Shown: positions 7,713 to 19,099 of the stretch, piece by piece
Layout of the letters: the number at the start of each line of letters is the position of its first letter
Numbering within the stretch: the first letter of the stretch is position 1
DNA from: an uncultured Collinsella sp.
GTDB taxonomy: Bacteria; Actinomycetota; Coriobacteriia; Coriobacteriales; Coriobacteriaceae
Length of the DNA: 64,000 nt
Direction: 5' to 3'
NCBI GenBank assembly: GCA_900755685.1
Contig: CAAEHI010000041.1
Location: 1-64,000 of the forward strand
Made by a program: the position numbers and the translations under genes
The notes under the pieces: generated by a model
The model's input: the letters and a program-made list of their open reading frames with translations, nothing else
Databases searched by the model: none
What the model was told of the DNA's origin: nothing

Positions 7713-9059
7713 ATGGAACACGACCTCACACGCGGCAATGTCCTTAAGACCATCGCGGTCTTTGCTCTGCCCTATATGCTCTCGTACTTTTTGCAGATGC
7801 TCTACGGCATGGCCGACCTGTACATGATGGGGCAGTTTAGCGGCGCCGCCGGCATCACCGCCGTGGCAAATGGCGCTCAGACGCTCTATATGATTACCGT
7901 GGCGCTCGTGGGACTGGCCATGGGAACCACGGTGGTCGTCGGCCACGCCGTGGGCTCACGCCGCTTCGACCGCGCCGAGACCGCCATCGGCAACACCATT
8001 ACGCTCTTTATGGGTGTCTCGGTGGTGCTGGCCGCTGTCCTGCTCGCACTGTGCCCGCAGATCGTGACACTCATTGGCACGCCGGCCGAGGCAGTCGAAG
8101 GCACCGCCGCCTACCTGCGCATCTGCTTTGTCGGCATTCCCTTTATCGCCGCGTACAATATCCTCTCGGCCATCTTTCGCGGCCTGGGCGATTCGCGCTC
8201 GCCTATGTACGTGATCGGCGTGGCGTGCATCATCAACATCGCGCTCGACTTTCTGTTTATCGGCCACATGGGGCTCGGCCCCGTGGGCGCGGCGCTCGGC
8301 ACGGTGACCGCGCAGACGGCAAGCGTTGCCCTCGCGCTCGTGTGGCTCAAGAGCCGTCGCACGAACATCCACGTTAAGCGTAGCGACCTGCGCCCCCAGC
8401 CCGAGGTGCTCGGCAGCATTCTTAAGATCGGCGTGCCCGTGGCCGTGCAGGACGGCTGCATCCAGGTGGCGTTTATGTTTATCACCGTCATCGCCAACCA
8501 CCGAGGGCTCGTCGACGCCGCCGCCGTGGGCCTAGTCGAGAAGATGATCAGCTTTTTGTTCATTGTGCCGAGTTCCATGGGCGCCACCGTCAGTGCGCTC
8601 ACGGCACAAAATGCCGGTGCGGGCAAGGGCGACCGCGCGCGCCAGGTGCTCAAGAACGCCATGACCATATCGGTAGTGTACGGCTGCCTGATCACGGTGC
8701 TGATGTGGTTGGTGGCACCGGCGTTTATCGGCTTTTTTGCCAAGGACCCTGCGGTAGTCGCGGCCGGTACCGGCTATATGCGCAGCTATATTTTCGACGC
8801 GATTTTCGCCGGCATCCACATTTGCTTTAGCGGCTTTTTCGCTGCATACGGCAAGAGCTACATCGGCTTTGCGCACAACGTGCTGGCCGTGGCGCTCATT
8901 CGCGTACCGGGCGCTTGGCTGCTGTCGAACGCCTATTCCGATACGTTGTTTCCCATGGGCATCGCCTCGCCGTGCGGGTCGATTCTGTCGGCAGTCATCT
9001 GTGTTGTCGCGTTTACCGTGCTCAACCGGCGCGGGGCTTTTGACAAGCTAGTGGCGTAG
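7713..9059 (+). CDS. MATE family efflux transporter
   Basis: A 448-residue inner-membrane antiporter with twelve hydrophobic segments in two homologous halves. The opening MEHDLTRGNVLKTIAVFALP and the GLGDSRSPMYV loop are typical of the NorM/DinF-type MATE proteins that export cationic drugs or metabolites with Na+ or H+. The ribosome site is weak. The gene follows a MerR-type promoter and is followed after 53 bp by a MerR regulator with a drug-binding-like domain, so the pump is probably induced by its substrate. Confidence 0.88.
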   Translation: MEHDLTRGNVLKTIAVFALPYMLSYFLQMLYGMADLYMMGQFSGAAGITAVANGAQTLYMITVALVGLAMGTTVVVGHAVGSRRFDRAETAIGNTITLFMGVSVVLAAVLLALCPQIVTLIGTPAEAVEGTAAYLRICFVGIPFIAAYNILSAIFRGLGDSRSPMYVIGVACIINIALDFLFIGHMGLGPVGAALGTVTAQTASVALALVWLKSRRTNIHVKRSDLRPQPEVLGSILKIGVPVAVQDGCIQVAFMFITVIANHRGLVDAAAVGLVEKMISFLFIVPSSMGATVSALTAQNAGAGKGDRARQVLKNAMTISVVYGCLITVLMWLVAPAFIGFFAKDPAVVAAGTGYMRSYIFDAIFAGIHICFSGFFAAYGKSYIGFAHNVLAVALIRVPGAWLLSNAYSDTLFPMGIASPCGSILSAVICVVAFTVLNRRGAFDKLVA

Positions 9060-9112
9060 CGAGGCGACGCAAGCCTGACGCCCTCCCCGACCCTATTGAA
9101 AGGAGCGGTCCT

Positions 9113-9961
9113 GTGACCGACATGCCAAGTGAACATACCGAGGGCCTGCTCCGCATTGGCGAGGTGGCGCGCCTGTTTAACCTGAGCGTGGGCACGTTGC
9201 GCCATTACGAGCAGATGGGCCTACTGGACCCGGCGCGCATCGATCCGGCGAGTGGGTACCGCTACTACGGATCGCGGCAGCTCTCCACCCTCAACACCAT
9301 CAGCCACCTGCGTGTTCTTGACTTGCCGTTGGCGCAAATCCGTGAGTTTGTGACCACGCGCGATGTGAACCTCATGCAGCGGCAGCTGGCTCAGCAGCAG
9401 GAGCTCATCGAACGCAAGCGCCGCGAGCTCGAGCGCGTGTCGCGCAAGATCGATAACCGGCTTGCCCTGCTGCACAATGCCTTGAACACCGAGCTCGATA
9501 CCATCTGCACAATCGATGCGCCCGAGCTCCGCTGCGCCGTGTTGCGCGAACGCGTCAACCCTACCGACGCCTATGCGCTGGAGTGGCAGATTCGTCAATT
9601 GCAGAAGGGGCAGCACGAGACCTTTGTCTTCTTGGGCAACTTGGGCGTTGGGATCAGCGCCGAGCGCCTCGCCGCCGGCGACTTTGACGGCTACGACGAG
9701 GTCTTTCTGCTGCTCGATGACACCGATGAGTACTTGGGCGACGTCGAGACACGACCCGCCGCGCGCTGCCTGACCATAAGCTTCCGCGGCACGCACGGGC
9801 AAGCGGGCCCGCGCTATGAGCAGCTGCTCGGCTATATGCGCGAACATAACCTGACGCCCGCCGGTCCATCGCGCGAGATTGCCCTGATCGATGACATCAT
9901 CAGCGACGATCCCGCGACCTATGTGACGCAGATCACGGTGCCCGTTGCCCCGTCCAAATAA
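9113..9961 (+). CDS. MerR family regulator with effector-binding C-terminus
   Basis: A 282-residue transcription factor. Residues 12-80 are the MerR winged helix (LLRIGEVARLFNLSVGTLRHYEQMG). A long helix rich in Gln, Glu and Arg (95-135) would form the dimer coil. Residues 140-280 fit the GyrI/BmrR-like effector domain that senses hydrophobic cations. The start is GTG at 9113 with AAAGGAG seven bases upstream. The upstream promoter at 7642 has the 19-bp spacer and dyad expected for its target, so it is probably the activator of the MATE pump. The gene ends at a strong shared terminator. Confidence 0.85.
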   Translation: MTDMPSEHTEGLLRIGEVARLFNLSVGTLRHYEQMGLLDPARIDPASGYRYYGSRQLSTLNTISHLRVLDLPLAQIREFVTTRDVNLMQRQLAQQQELIERKRRELERVSRKIDNRLALLHNALNTELDTICTIDAPELRCAVLRERVNPTDAYALEWQIRQLQKGQHETFVFLGNLGVGISAERLAAGDFDGYDEVFLLLDDTDEYLGDVETRPAARCLTISFRGTHGQAGPRYEQLLGYMREHNLTPAGPSREIALIDDIISDDPATYVTQITVPVAPSK

Positions 9962-10004
9962 GATCCGCCCGGAAGGCAGTTCAATCATGTTTTCCGGGCG
10001 GATC
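9962..10004. terminator. Bidirectional terminator between the MerR gene and ligA
   Basis: GATCCGCCCGGAA and TTCCGGGCGGATC form a perfect 13-bp stem right after the MerR stop and just downstream of the convergent ligA stop. Confidence 0.85.
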
Positions 10005-10025
10005 TTCAATTTGGTTATCGATGCA

Positions 10026-12640
<2,615 letters not shown>

Positions 12641-12676
12641 GAGGGGGCTGTCCCGCGTTGGCGGGACAGCCCCCTC
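12641..12676. terminator. Terminator of htrA
   Basis: GAGGGGGCTGTCCCGC and its complement form a 16-bp stem with a 4-base loop directly downstream of the minus-strand htrA gene. Confidence 0.85.
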
Positions 12677-12703
12677 TGGCTTCGATATGTGCGATACGGC
12701 TCG

Positions 12704-14158
12704 TTAGTAACCCTGGCCGTAGCCCTGGCCCTGCTGGCCTAGCAGCTCCTCCAGGTACTGGCGCAGTTGCTCGTCGGTAATACCGCCGTTGCCGGTGTCG
12801 GTCGAACTGTCGTCCTGCTGCTGGTTCTGCAGCTCCTCATCAGAGCCCAGCTCGACGGTGACCTTCTTCTCTTCCTTGCCGCGCATGAGCGTGATCTCGA
12901 CCTTCTCGCCCACCTCGTGGCTGCGCAGCGCAATGATCAGGCCATCGGCGCTCGTGATCTCGTCGTCGCCCAGCTTGGTGATGACGTCACCCTCCTGAAT
13001 GCCGGCCTTGGCGGCGGGACCATCCTCGACGACACTTGCCACATACGCGCCGCTATCGGTGCTCAGCTTGTTGGTGCGGGCGTTGAGCGCGTTGACGCTC
13101 GAAAGCGTGGCGCCCAGGTACGGGTGCACCGGCGTCTTACCGCCGATGATCTGGTCGGCAATGTTCTTGGCGTAGTTGACCGGAATGGCAAAGCCCACGC
13201 CCGAGCTGGAGCCCGAGTAGCTCTCGATGAGCGAGTTGATGCCCACCAGCTCGCCGTTGTCGTTAACGAGCGCACCACCGGAATTACCCGGGTTGATGGC
13301 GGCATCGGTCTGGATCATATTGGCGTAGATGGTATTGCCGCTGGTAGAGCTCATGGCCGTGGAGCGATACAGCGCCGACACAATGCCCGTGGAGACAGAC
13401 TGCTCGTTGCCGAACGGCGAGCCGATCGCCATGACCCACTCGCCCACGTTGAGCTTGGAGGAGTCACCGATCTCGATCGGCGTGAGCTTGGAGGCGTCGG
13501 CATCCTTGAGCTTGATGACGGCCAGGTCGCTCGAAGCATCGTTGCCCACGAACTCGGCCTCGTAGGTGGTGCCGTCATCCATGGTCACCACGTACTGGTC
13601 ATAGCCATCGACCACGTGGTTGTTGGTGAGGATGTGGCCCTCGGTATCAAGCACCACGCCCGAGCCGACGCTGCCCGAGCTGTCCGACTCGTCGGCAGAC
13701 TGCGAAAGCGAGCCATTCTGGCTGCCGCTCGAAGTGGCAGTGATGGAAACCACGGAGGGCAACGCCTTGGCAGAAACGGCCTCGGCCAGCGTGGTGTCCT
13801 CGGAGTCAATGGTGATCTTTTGCGTCGACGAACCCGAAGCACCCGCCGTCACGGCGTTCCTGCCGCCGCCGATATCGAGCGTGCCACTCATAATGAGCGC
13901 AATGACCAGCAGGGCGCCGCAGGCGCAGCCGGCAAGCGCCGTAATAAAGATCGGCAGCTTTTTGGTCTTAGTCTTGACCACTGTGTGCTTGTTCACGACC
14001 TGCTGGCCGCCCAGCGGCTTGCCGGTCTGTGTGTCGTAAGCCTGCACGTAGGGAATGTTGCTGCCGGCAGGCGTCGACTCCACCTGCACGCGCGGCTGCT
14101 GCTGAGTCTCGCCGGCGTTGCCCGCATCCTGGGGACGCTGGGAATCGTTCTCGCTCAT
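12704..14158 (-). CDS. htrA: HtrA/DegP-like membrane-anchored serine protease
   Basis: A 484-residue envelope quality-control protease. A disordered cytosolic lead (1-65) is followed by a membrane anchor (LPIFITALAGCACGALLVIA), a Ser-rich linker and a trypsin-like domain with the triad His181 (TNNHVVDG), Asp211 (SSDLAVIKL) and Ser293 (NPGNSGGAL). One PDZ domain lies at about 365-455 (GIQEGDVITKLGDDEI). The tail is Gln/Gly rich. I start at the ATG at 14158, with AAGGA upstream, rather than an ATG 39 bases further up. It lies downstream of the GlnR-like gene, separated by a family A palindrome and a second hairpin, so it is probably transcribed on its own. Confidence 0.92.
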   Translation of the reverse strand: MSENDSQRPQDAGNAGETQQQPRVQVESTPAGSNIPYVQAYDTQTGKPLGGQQVVNKHTVVKTKTKKLPIFITALAGCACGALLVIALIMSGTLDIGGGRNAVTAGASGSSTQKITIDSEDTTLAEAVSAKALPSVVSITATSSGSQNGSLSQSADESDSSGSVGSGVVLDTEGHILTNNHVVDGYDQYVVTMDDGTTYEAEFVGNDASSDLAVIKLKDADASKLTPIEIGDSSKLNVGEWVMAIGSPFGNEQSVSTGIVSALYRSTAMSSTSGNTIYANMIQTDAAINPGNSGGALVNDNGELVGINSLIESYSGSSSGVGFAIPVNYAKNIADQIIGGKTPVHPYLGATLSSVNALNARTNKLSTDSGAYVASVVEDGPAAKAGIQEGDVITKLGDDEITSADGLIIALRSHEVGEKVEITLMRGKEEKKVTVELGSDEELQNQQQDDSSTDTGNGGITDEQLRQYLEELLGQQGQGYGQGY

Positions 14159-14187
14159 GGCTGCGATCCTTTCGTCAAATAACCAAA

Positions 14188-14211
14188 GGCCCGCCAAACA
14201 TGTGGCGGGCC
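14188..14211 (-). terminator. Hairpin in the htrA leader
   Basis: GGCCCGCC and GGCGGGCC pair around eight bases, followed on the minus strand by a T-rich stretch. It lies 30 bp before the htrA start, so it could terminate read-through from glnA or attenuate htrA. Confidence 0.5.
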
Positions 14212-14329
14212 ATCATTGTTCACGTTGAGTTGTACCCCAATATGCGGGCGCAAGTGTATGAGAACGCAATCTTTTAGGAAGGCTTAAGTTCTGCCGCAGA
14301 CCCGAAAGGAATCCGTACCTTCGTCAAAA

Positions 14330-14362
14330 CCACCACAAAGGTGCCTGTCCCCTTTGTGGTGG
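14330..14362. repeat. Family A palindrome, copy 4
   Basis: CCACCACAAAGG and CCTTTGTGGTGG around TGCCTGTCC. It lies immediately downstream of the GlnR-like stop codon and could end the glnA transcript. Confidence 0.8.
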
Positions 14363-14366
14363 AAAT

Positions 14367-15029
14367 CTAGTCCTTAAACAGATAGCCCACGCCGCGGACG
14401 GTGGTGATGTGCGCCGCGATCTGCGGGCCCACCTTGGAGCGGATGCGTCGGATGTGCACGTCGACGGTGCGCGTGCCGCCGCAGTACTCAAAGCCCCACA
14501 CGCGGTGCAGCAGCACCTCGCGGCTGTAGGCGCGGTTGGGATGCGTCGCCAAAAAGCTCAGCAGCGAGTACTCCATCAGCGTCAGGTCGATGGGCTCGTT
14601 ATCGAGCGTCACCTGGTAGGTGGCCAAGTTGATCTCGAGGTTGTCGATGTTGAGCACGTCGTCGGCGGTGACGGTCTCCTCCTCGCCCATCAGGCGCTGC
14701 GCACGAGCCTTAAGCTCGTTGGGCGTCGCCGTGGGGCATACAAAGTCGGCATGCGCGTGATTGGGCAGACGCAAGGTACCGAGCGCCTCGTCGTCGACGA
14801 TCACCAGCATGGGGACGCCGCCACGATCGTCAAGCCACTTGGCAATCTGATCGATGCGGTCGCTGCGAATGCCGTCGGAATCGAGAATCAGCAGGTCAAA
14901 GTCGTGCGCCGCAGTCGGCGAATCGGGGGTTGCCAGGCTCACCTCGACACCCAGGGTGGTCGTCAAGCTGCGGGCAAACTCGTGGAAGCGCGTCGTGCGC
15001 GCCATGAACAGGGCACTCTTTTCGGACAT
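14367..15029 (-). CDS. Orphan OmpR-family regulator, GlnR-like
   Basis: A 220-residue two-domain regulator. The C-terminal winged helix (about 125-220) is canonical: LTLMEYSLLSFLATHP, VWGFEYCGGTRTVDVHIRRI, VRGVGYLF. The N-terminal receiver-like domain is atypical: the usual acidic pair at the start of the fold and the switch lysine are not apparent, as in actinobacterial GlnR, which acts without a partner kinase. No histidine kinase gene is nearby. It lies 50 bp downstream of glnA on the same strand. A GlnR-box-like sequence precedes glnA, so nitrogen control is the best guess. The start at 15029 has GGAGG five bases upstream. Confidence 0.75.
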   Translation of the reverse strand: MSEKSALFMARTTRFHEFARSLTTTLGVEVSLATPDSPTAAHDFDLLILDSDGIRSDRIDQIAKWLDDRGGVPMLVIVDDEALGTLRLPNHAHADFVCPTATPNELKARAQRLMGEEETVTADDVLNIDNLEINLATYQVTLDNEPIDLTLMEYSLLSFLATHPNRAYSREVLLHRVWGFEYCGGTRTVDVHIRRIRSKVGPQIAAHITTVRGVGYLFKD

Positions 15030-15079
15030 ATCGGCCTCCAAAGAAATGAGCTCAATCGTACTGGAACAAGCCAGCGCGA

Positions 15080-16417
15080 TTAGGAGTTCGCAAGGTAGTG
15101 CTTGATCTCCCACTCGGTGATCGTAGACTCAAACTTATGCCACTCGTCGCGTTTCTTTTTGAGGAAGAAGCTGTGGATGTGCTCGCCGAGGGCATCCTTC
15201 ATAAACTGCGAGTCCTCAAACACGTCGAGCGCCTCTTTGAGCGAGCGCGGCAGCGGCGTGTAGCCGGCCTCGACCATCTGGCGGTCGGTGAGCTTGAGCG
15301 TCTCGGCCGTGGCCTCGGGCGGGAGCTCCAGCTTGCGCTCGATGCCGTCCAGACCAGCCGCAAGCGTGACGGCGTTGACCAGGTACGGGTTGGCCATGGG
15401 ATCGGGACTGCGCAGCTCGATGCGCGTGGACAGCTGCTTGCCGGGCTTGTAGACCGGGATGCGGACCATGCTCGCGCGGTTGCGCAGGCCCCACGTGGCG
15501 TACTGCGGCACGGAGTCGCCGCCCGTGGTGATGCGCTTGTACGAGTTGACCGTGGGGTTAGTGATGGCGCTGATCTCGCGCGCGTGCGCCAAGATGCCGG
15601 CCATGTAGTGCTTGGCGATATCGGAGAGGTGGTACTTCTCGTCGTCCTCGCCCCAAAAGACGTTGTTGCCGTCGTGGTCGAATAGCGACTGGCACAGGAA
15701 CATAGCGCTGCCGTCCTCGCCCGCCAACGGCTTGGGCATAAAGGAGGCGTGGCAACCGCTCTCGTAGGCCTGCTGCTTAATGATGAGCTTGGCCGTGGTG
15801 ATGGCGTCGGACATGCTCAGGGCCTCGGCGTGGCGCAGGCTCATGCCGTGCTGCGAGCGGCCGGCAGCGTGGAAGGTGTACTCCACGGGCACAGACATCT
15901 TCTCGAGCGTGAGAACCGTGTTGCGACGCAGGTCGCGGGCGGCGTCGCTCACCGAAAGATCGAAGTAGCCCACGTTGTCGAGCGGCTCGGGGGTGTGCTC
16001 GTCGGGGAAGTAGTAATACTCCAGCTCGGCGCCCACGTTGAGCAGGTAGCCAGCTTTCTCGGCCTTGCGGAACATGCGGCGCAACGCATCGCGCGGATCG
16101 CCGGCGAAGGGCTTGCGGTCGGGAGTGCACACATCGCAGAACACGCGGGCGACGCCGTTGTGGCTCGGGCGCCACGGCAGAATCTGGAAGGTCGAAGCAT
16201 CGGGAAACGCCAGCATGTCGGCTTCCTCGGGCGTGGCAAAGCCCTCGATGGCCGAGCCGTCAAAGCCAATGCCCTCCTCAAAAGCGACCTCGAGGTCCTC
16301 GGGGCTGATGGCAAAGTTCTTGAGGCGACCGAGAATGTCGACAAACCACAGACGCACAAAGCGGATGTCACGCTGCTCTACAGAGCGGAGTACGTAATCG
16401 ATGTTCTGCTGGTTCAT
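15080..16417 (-). CDS. glnA: Glutamine synthetase type I
   Basis: Cytosolic enzyme joining ammonia and glutamate with ATP. 445 residues and the motifs GFDGSAIEGF, the ATP-site FMPKPL region and the substrate-site RIELRSPDP place it in the short GSI-alpha class. The adenylylation-loop tyrosine context of GSI-beta is not seen, so control by GlnE is unlikely and feedback plus transcription should dominate. The start at 16417 has AAGGGGAGC upstream. It leads a likely operon with the GlnR-like gene. Neighbouring genes show no other nitrogen functions. Confidence 0.95.
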   Translation of the reverse strand: MNQQNIDYVLRSVEQRDIRFVRLWFVDILGRLKNFAISPEDLEVAFEEGIGFDGSAIEGFATPEEADMLAFPDASTFQILPWRPSHNGVARVFCDVCTPDRKPFAGDPRDALRRMFRKAEKAGYLLNVGAELEYYYFPDEHTPEPLDNVGYFDLSVSDAARDLRRNTVLTLEKMSVPVEYTFHAAGRSQHGMSLRHAEALSMSDAITTAKLIIKQQAYESGCHASFMPKPLAGEDGSAMFLCQSLFDHDGNNVFWGEDDEKYHLSDIAKHYMAGILAHAREISAITNPTVNSYKRITTGGDSVPQYATWGLRNRASMVRIPVYKPGKQLSTRIELRSPDPMANPYLVNAVTLAAGLDGIERKLELPPEATAETLKLTDRQMVEAGYTPLPRSLKEALDVFEDSQFMKDALGEHIHSFFLKKKRDEWHKFESTITEWEIKHYLANS

Positions 16418-16482
16418 GTCGCTCCCCTTTCTTTCGGGCGGGTTTCGACTGTTCTATATCGCAGATACTATCGCAGAAAAAT

Positions 16483-16498
16483 GTTTCCGCAGGGTTAA
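16483..16498 (-). promoter_or_regulatory. Candidate GlnR box upstream of glnA
   Basis: On the minus strand the sequence reads TTAAC-CCTGCG-GAAAC, close to the actinobacterial GlnR consensus gTnAC-n6-GaAAC. It lies about 65 bp before the glnA start. The match is short, so it is suggestive only. Confidence 0.4.
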
Positions 16499-16552
16499 AG
16501 CGTGTCCGGCGCTCAAAAAACGTGCGCGAGCAGACGGATGCGAGTTGGTGGC

Positions 16553-17575
16553 CTAGCGCGAAGTGGAGGCGCGGGACTCGATGTGGCCGGGGATCTCGAT
16601 GTGTTTGGACGCGAGCCTTGCGGCTTCGCCTACCGTGGTGGTGACGATGTCGATGCGCTCGGACAGGCGCTCGACAACGCGCTCGGCAATCGCCAGGGTG
16701 TCCTGCGCGGCCGTGGTCACGCCGCCAAAGAGCACGTGGTTCCAGGGATAGTCGTCGAACGTCGCGATCTTAAGGCCCGCCGGCAGCGAGGGGCCAAGCT
16801 GGGCCAGTGCCTCGGTCAGGCGCAAGAAGACCAAGCCGTTGACGGCGATAAGGCCGAGCTTTTTACCTGCGTAATCGCGGATGGTCTCGTCCAGGCGACT
16901 GATACCCTCGGCACCGCCGTCGGTGAGGGTGACAACCTCGCCGGCAAGACCGCGACGAGCGAGCTCATCGATAAAGGCCTCGGCACGCTCGCGACGGACA
17001 GGACTGTCATCACTTGCCTCGGTGAGCAGGCACAGGCGCTCGCTGCCTGCAGCAGCCAGGGCGTCGACCAGGCCGGCGACCAGCTCACGGTTGTTAGACG
17101 TCACCAAGTCGATGCCACCGTCCTCGATGTCGCGGTCGAGCAGCACAACCGGCAGGCGTCCCGCAGCCGCGGCGATCGCCTCGTCGTTGCCGCCGCAGGT
17201 GTTGACGACCAAGCCATCCACGCCCGCATCGATAAGTCTGGTGAGCGACTCGGCCTCCTTGGCGGGGTCGTTGCCGCTAATGGCCGTCATGAGCGAGCAG
17301 CCGCGTGCGGCGGCGCTGGCGGAAAGGCCCTCGAGCATGGCACTCGAGAACGGGTTAGCGATGTCGGCGAGGATGACGCCGATGAGGTTGGTGCGCGAGC
17401 TGCGCAGGTTGCGCGCGGCGGCACGGGGACGATAGCCCGTGCGCTCGATAACCTCGGCGATGCGGGCGCGAGTCTCCTCGGTCATCTGCCCAGGGCGGTT
17501 GTTGAGATAGCGCGAAACGGTGGCCGGGCTCACGCCCGCCTCGGCAGCAATGTCCTTGATTCTCATATGCGCCAT
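16553..17575 (-). CDS. LacI family repressor, probable KDG regulon regulator
   Basis: A 340-residue LacI/GalR protein. The N-terminal helix-turn-helix is MRIKDIAAEAGVSPATVSRYL with the hinge helix RPRAAARNLRS; the rest is a periplasmic-binding-like sensor domain starting LIGVILADIANPF. The gene diverges from kdgK. The intervening region holds the palindrome ACGAAACCGATTTCGT plus a second half-copy just past the kdgK -10 box, the natural target of this protein. By context the inducer should be 2-keto-3-deoxygluconate or a related sugar acid. Start at 17575 with GAGGGG five bases upstream. Confidence 0.85.
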   Translation of the reverse strand: MAHMRIKDIAAEAGVSPATVSRYLNNRPGQMTEETRARIAEVIERTGYRPRAAARNLRSSRTNLIGVILADIANPFSSAMLEGLSASAAARGCSLMTAISGNDPAKEAESLTRLIDAGVDGLVVNTCGGNDEAIAAAAGRLPVVLLDRDIEDGGIDLVTSNNRELVAGLVDALAAAGSERLCLLTEASDDSPVRRERAEAFIDELARRGLAGEVVTLTDGGAEGISRLDETIRDYAGKKLGLIAVNGLVFLRLTEALAQLGPSLPAGLKIATFDDYPWNHVLFGGVTTAAQDTLAIAERVVERLSERIDIVTTTVGEAARLASKHIEIPGHIESRASTSR

Positions 17576-17638
17576 AGCGCCCCTCGTTTCCTATTTGTCG
17601 GCAATCTTAGCCATTTAAGCATTTTTTAAAAATCTCGG

Positions 17639-17665
17639 TTGCAAAACGTTGTAGGTGAGTATACT
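17639..17665 (+). promoter_or_regulatory. Promoter of kdgK
   Basis: TTGCAA (17639-17644) and TATACT (17660-17665) with a 15-bp spacer. The promoter at 21598-21624 has the same two hexamers and the same spacing, which supports both. Confidence 0.65.
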
Positions 17666-17675
17666 ACAAGCTGAA

Positions 17676-17705
17676 ACGAAACCGATTTCGTAAACCGATT
17701 TCGGT
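17676..17705 (+). promoter_or_regulatory. Operator for the KDG-type LacI repressor
   Basis: Perfect palindrome ACGAAACCGATTTCGT (17676-17691) followed by the partial copy AAACCGATTTCGGT (17692-17705). It starts about 11 bp after the -10 box, so a bound repressor would block initiation. Confidence 0.8.
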
Positions 17706-17707
17706 AA

Positions 17708-17765
17708 GCGTTGGCACGGAGGTGCAAAGATGCACCCTACCGTCTTGGCACCTCCGTGCCAACGC
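17708..17765 (+). ncRNA. Structured leader element 1, copy 1 (kdgK)
   Basis: An 18-bp perfect stem (17708-17725 with 17748-17765) closes a 22-nt loop (17726-17747) whose core is AAGATGCACCCTACCGTCTT. It lies at the 5' end of the kdgK transcript, directly after the operator. A second copy at 21653 keeps the loop (19 of 22 bases) and the stem length, with six of the eighteen base pairs changed on both sides. Confidence 0.75.
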
Positions 17766-17808
17766 CATATCAAAGGTGTACGCACAGACAAGAAGGAGCT
17801 ACGCGACC

Positions 17809-18843
17809 ATGGGTAAAACGGTTCTTACCTTCGGCGAGATCATGATGAGGCTCTCGCCCAAAGATCACCTGCGTATTGAGCAGGCCACCGAGTTCGACGT
17901 CCGCTACGGCGGCGCCGAGGCTAACACCGCGCTTTCCCTGGCCTACCAGGGCGACAAGGCCGCTTACGTTTCCGTCGTTCCGGCCAACCGCCTGGGCGAG
18001 TGCGCCCTGCGCTCGCTGAAGGTCTATGACGTCGACACCACGCGCGTCGTGCGTCAGGGCGATCGTCTTGGTTCCTATGTGTTTGAGGTCGGTGCCTCGC
18101 AGCGCGGCAACGGCTGCGTCTACGACCGCAAGTACTCTGCCATCAACATGGCCAAGCGCGACGTTTTTGACTGGGACGAGATCCTTAAGGGCATCGACGT
18201 CTTCTACTTCTCTGGCGTGACGCCCGCCGTCTCCGACGAGATGGCCGCCGCCTGCAAGGACGCTCTCACCGCTTGCCGCGCCAAGGGCATCACCACCGTG
18301 TGCGACGTTAACTACCGCGGCAAGATGTGGTCGCCCGAGAAGTCGCAGGCAACCATGAAGGAACTCCTGCCGCTCGTCGACATCTGTATCGCCAACGACG
18401 AGGACGCACCTGCCGGCCTCGGCATGACCTGCGTCTCCGGCTCCCTTGCCCACGGCATCGAGGAGCGCGACACCTACGTCGAGATGGCCCGTCAGATCTG
18501 CGCCGAGTACGGCTGCAAGAAGGTCGCCTCGGTCGTCCGCAACATCTCCTGCGTCGAGCGCTCCATCTGGATGGGCATGCTCTATGACGCCGAGAGCGGC
18601 GAGCACTGGTTCTCCCCCGCTCACGACGTGCACGTGCTCGAGGGCGTTGCCGCCGGCGACGCTTTCAACGCCGGCCTCGTCCACGCCCTCATCAACGACT
18701 TCGACCCGCAGGACGCCGTCAACTACGCCATCGCGGCCTCGATCCTCAAGCTCACCATCAAGGGCGATTCCAACCTGGTGACCGCCGACGAGATCGCCGC
18801 TGTGGCAAACGCCGCCGATGGTGGCACCCGCGTCGCCCGTTAA
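17809..18843 (+). CDS. kdgK: 2-keto-3-deoxygluconate kinase (PfkB family)
   Basis: Phosphorylates KDG to KDPG with ATP, the step joining hexuronate breakdown to the aldolase encoded next door. The 344-residue protein has the PfkB fold: the GEIMMRLSP opening, YGGAEANTALSLA sugar-binding segment, and the C-terminal VAAGDAFNAGLV signature with the catalytic aspartate. The start at 17809 (MGKTVLTFGE) is chosen because AAGGAG lies ten bases upstream and it matches the family N-terminus; an upstream ATG would begin inside the leader hairpin. It is followed after 256 bp by eda, with a structured element between the two. Confidence 0.9.
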   Translation: MGKTVLTFGEIMMRLSPKDHLRIEQATEFDVRYGGAEANTALSLAYQGDKAAYVSVVPANRLGECALRSLKVYDVDTTRVVRQGDRLGSYVFEVGASQRGNGCVYDRKYSAINMAKRDVFDWDEILKGIDVFYFSGVTPAVSDEMAAACKDALTACRAKGITTVCDVNYRGKMWSPEKSQATMKELLPLVDICIANDEDAPAGLGMTCVSGSLAHGIEERDTYVEMARQICAEYGCKKVASVVRNISCVERSIWMGMLYDAESGEHWFSPAHDVHVLEGVAAGDAFNAGLVHALINDFDPQDAVNYAIAASILKLTIKGDSNLVTADEIAAVANAADGGTRVAR

Positions 18844-18930
18844 TTCGTTCCCCATTCCGCGGGCTGCAGTTTCCCGTACCCATACCCATGCAGCCCGCTT
18901 CCCGATTTCTCCGGCCAGGTAGAACCACTT

Positions 18931-19049
18931 AGTCCCATTCCGGCTCCGCCTGGCATTTCCTACACGACTGGTCGCGTAGCCGGTTTTGGAATTGCTTGTG
19001 ACCCCAAGCAGTGCCTCCGATAACCAGTCCAAAACCGGCTCATGACCAG
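18931..19049 (+). ncRNA. Structured element 2, copy 1 (before eda)
   Basis: Conserved blocks are AGTCCCATTCCGGC (18931), CATTTCCTA-n-ACGACTG (18954) and GCAGTGCCTCCGATAACC (19008). Helices: AGTC with GACT; CTGGTC with GACCAG (19044); AGCCGGTTTTGGA with its complement (19028-19040); and an inner hairpin TGCTTG/CAAGCA. The last stem is followed by CCCTTTTAG, as in a weak terminator. The copy at 21748 keeps the blocks and replaces the stems with other complementary sequences. It ends about 40 bp before the eda ribosome site. Confidence 0.75.
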
Positions 19050-19099
19050 CCCTTTTAGCAATTACGCGCACTCGCGCGCCGCACATCGAAAGGAACATC

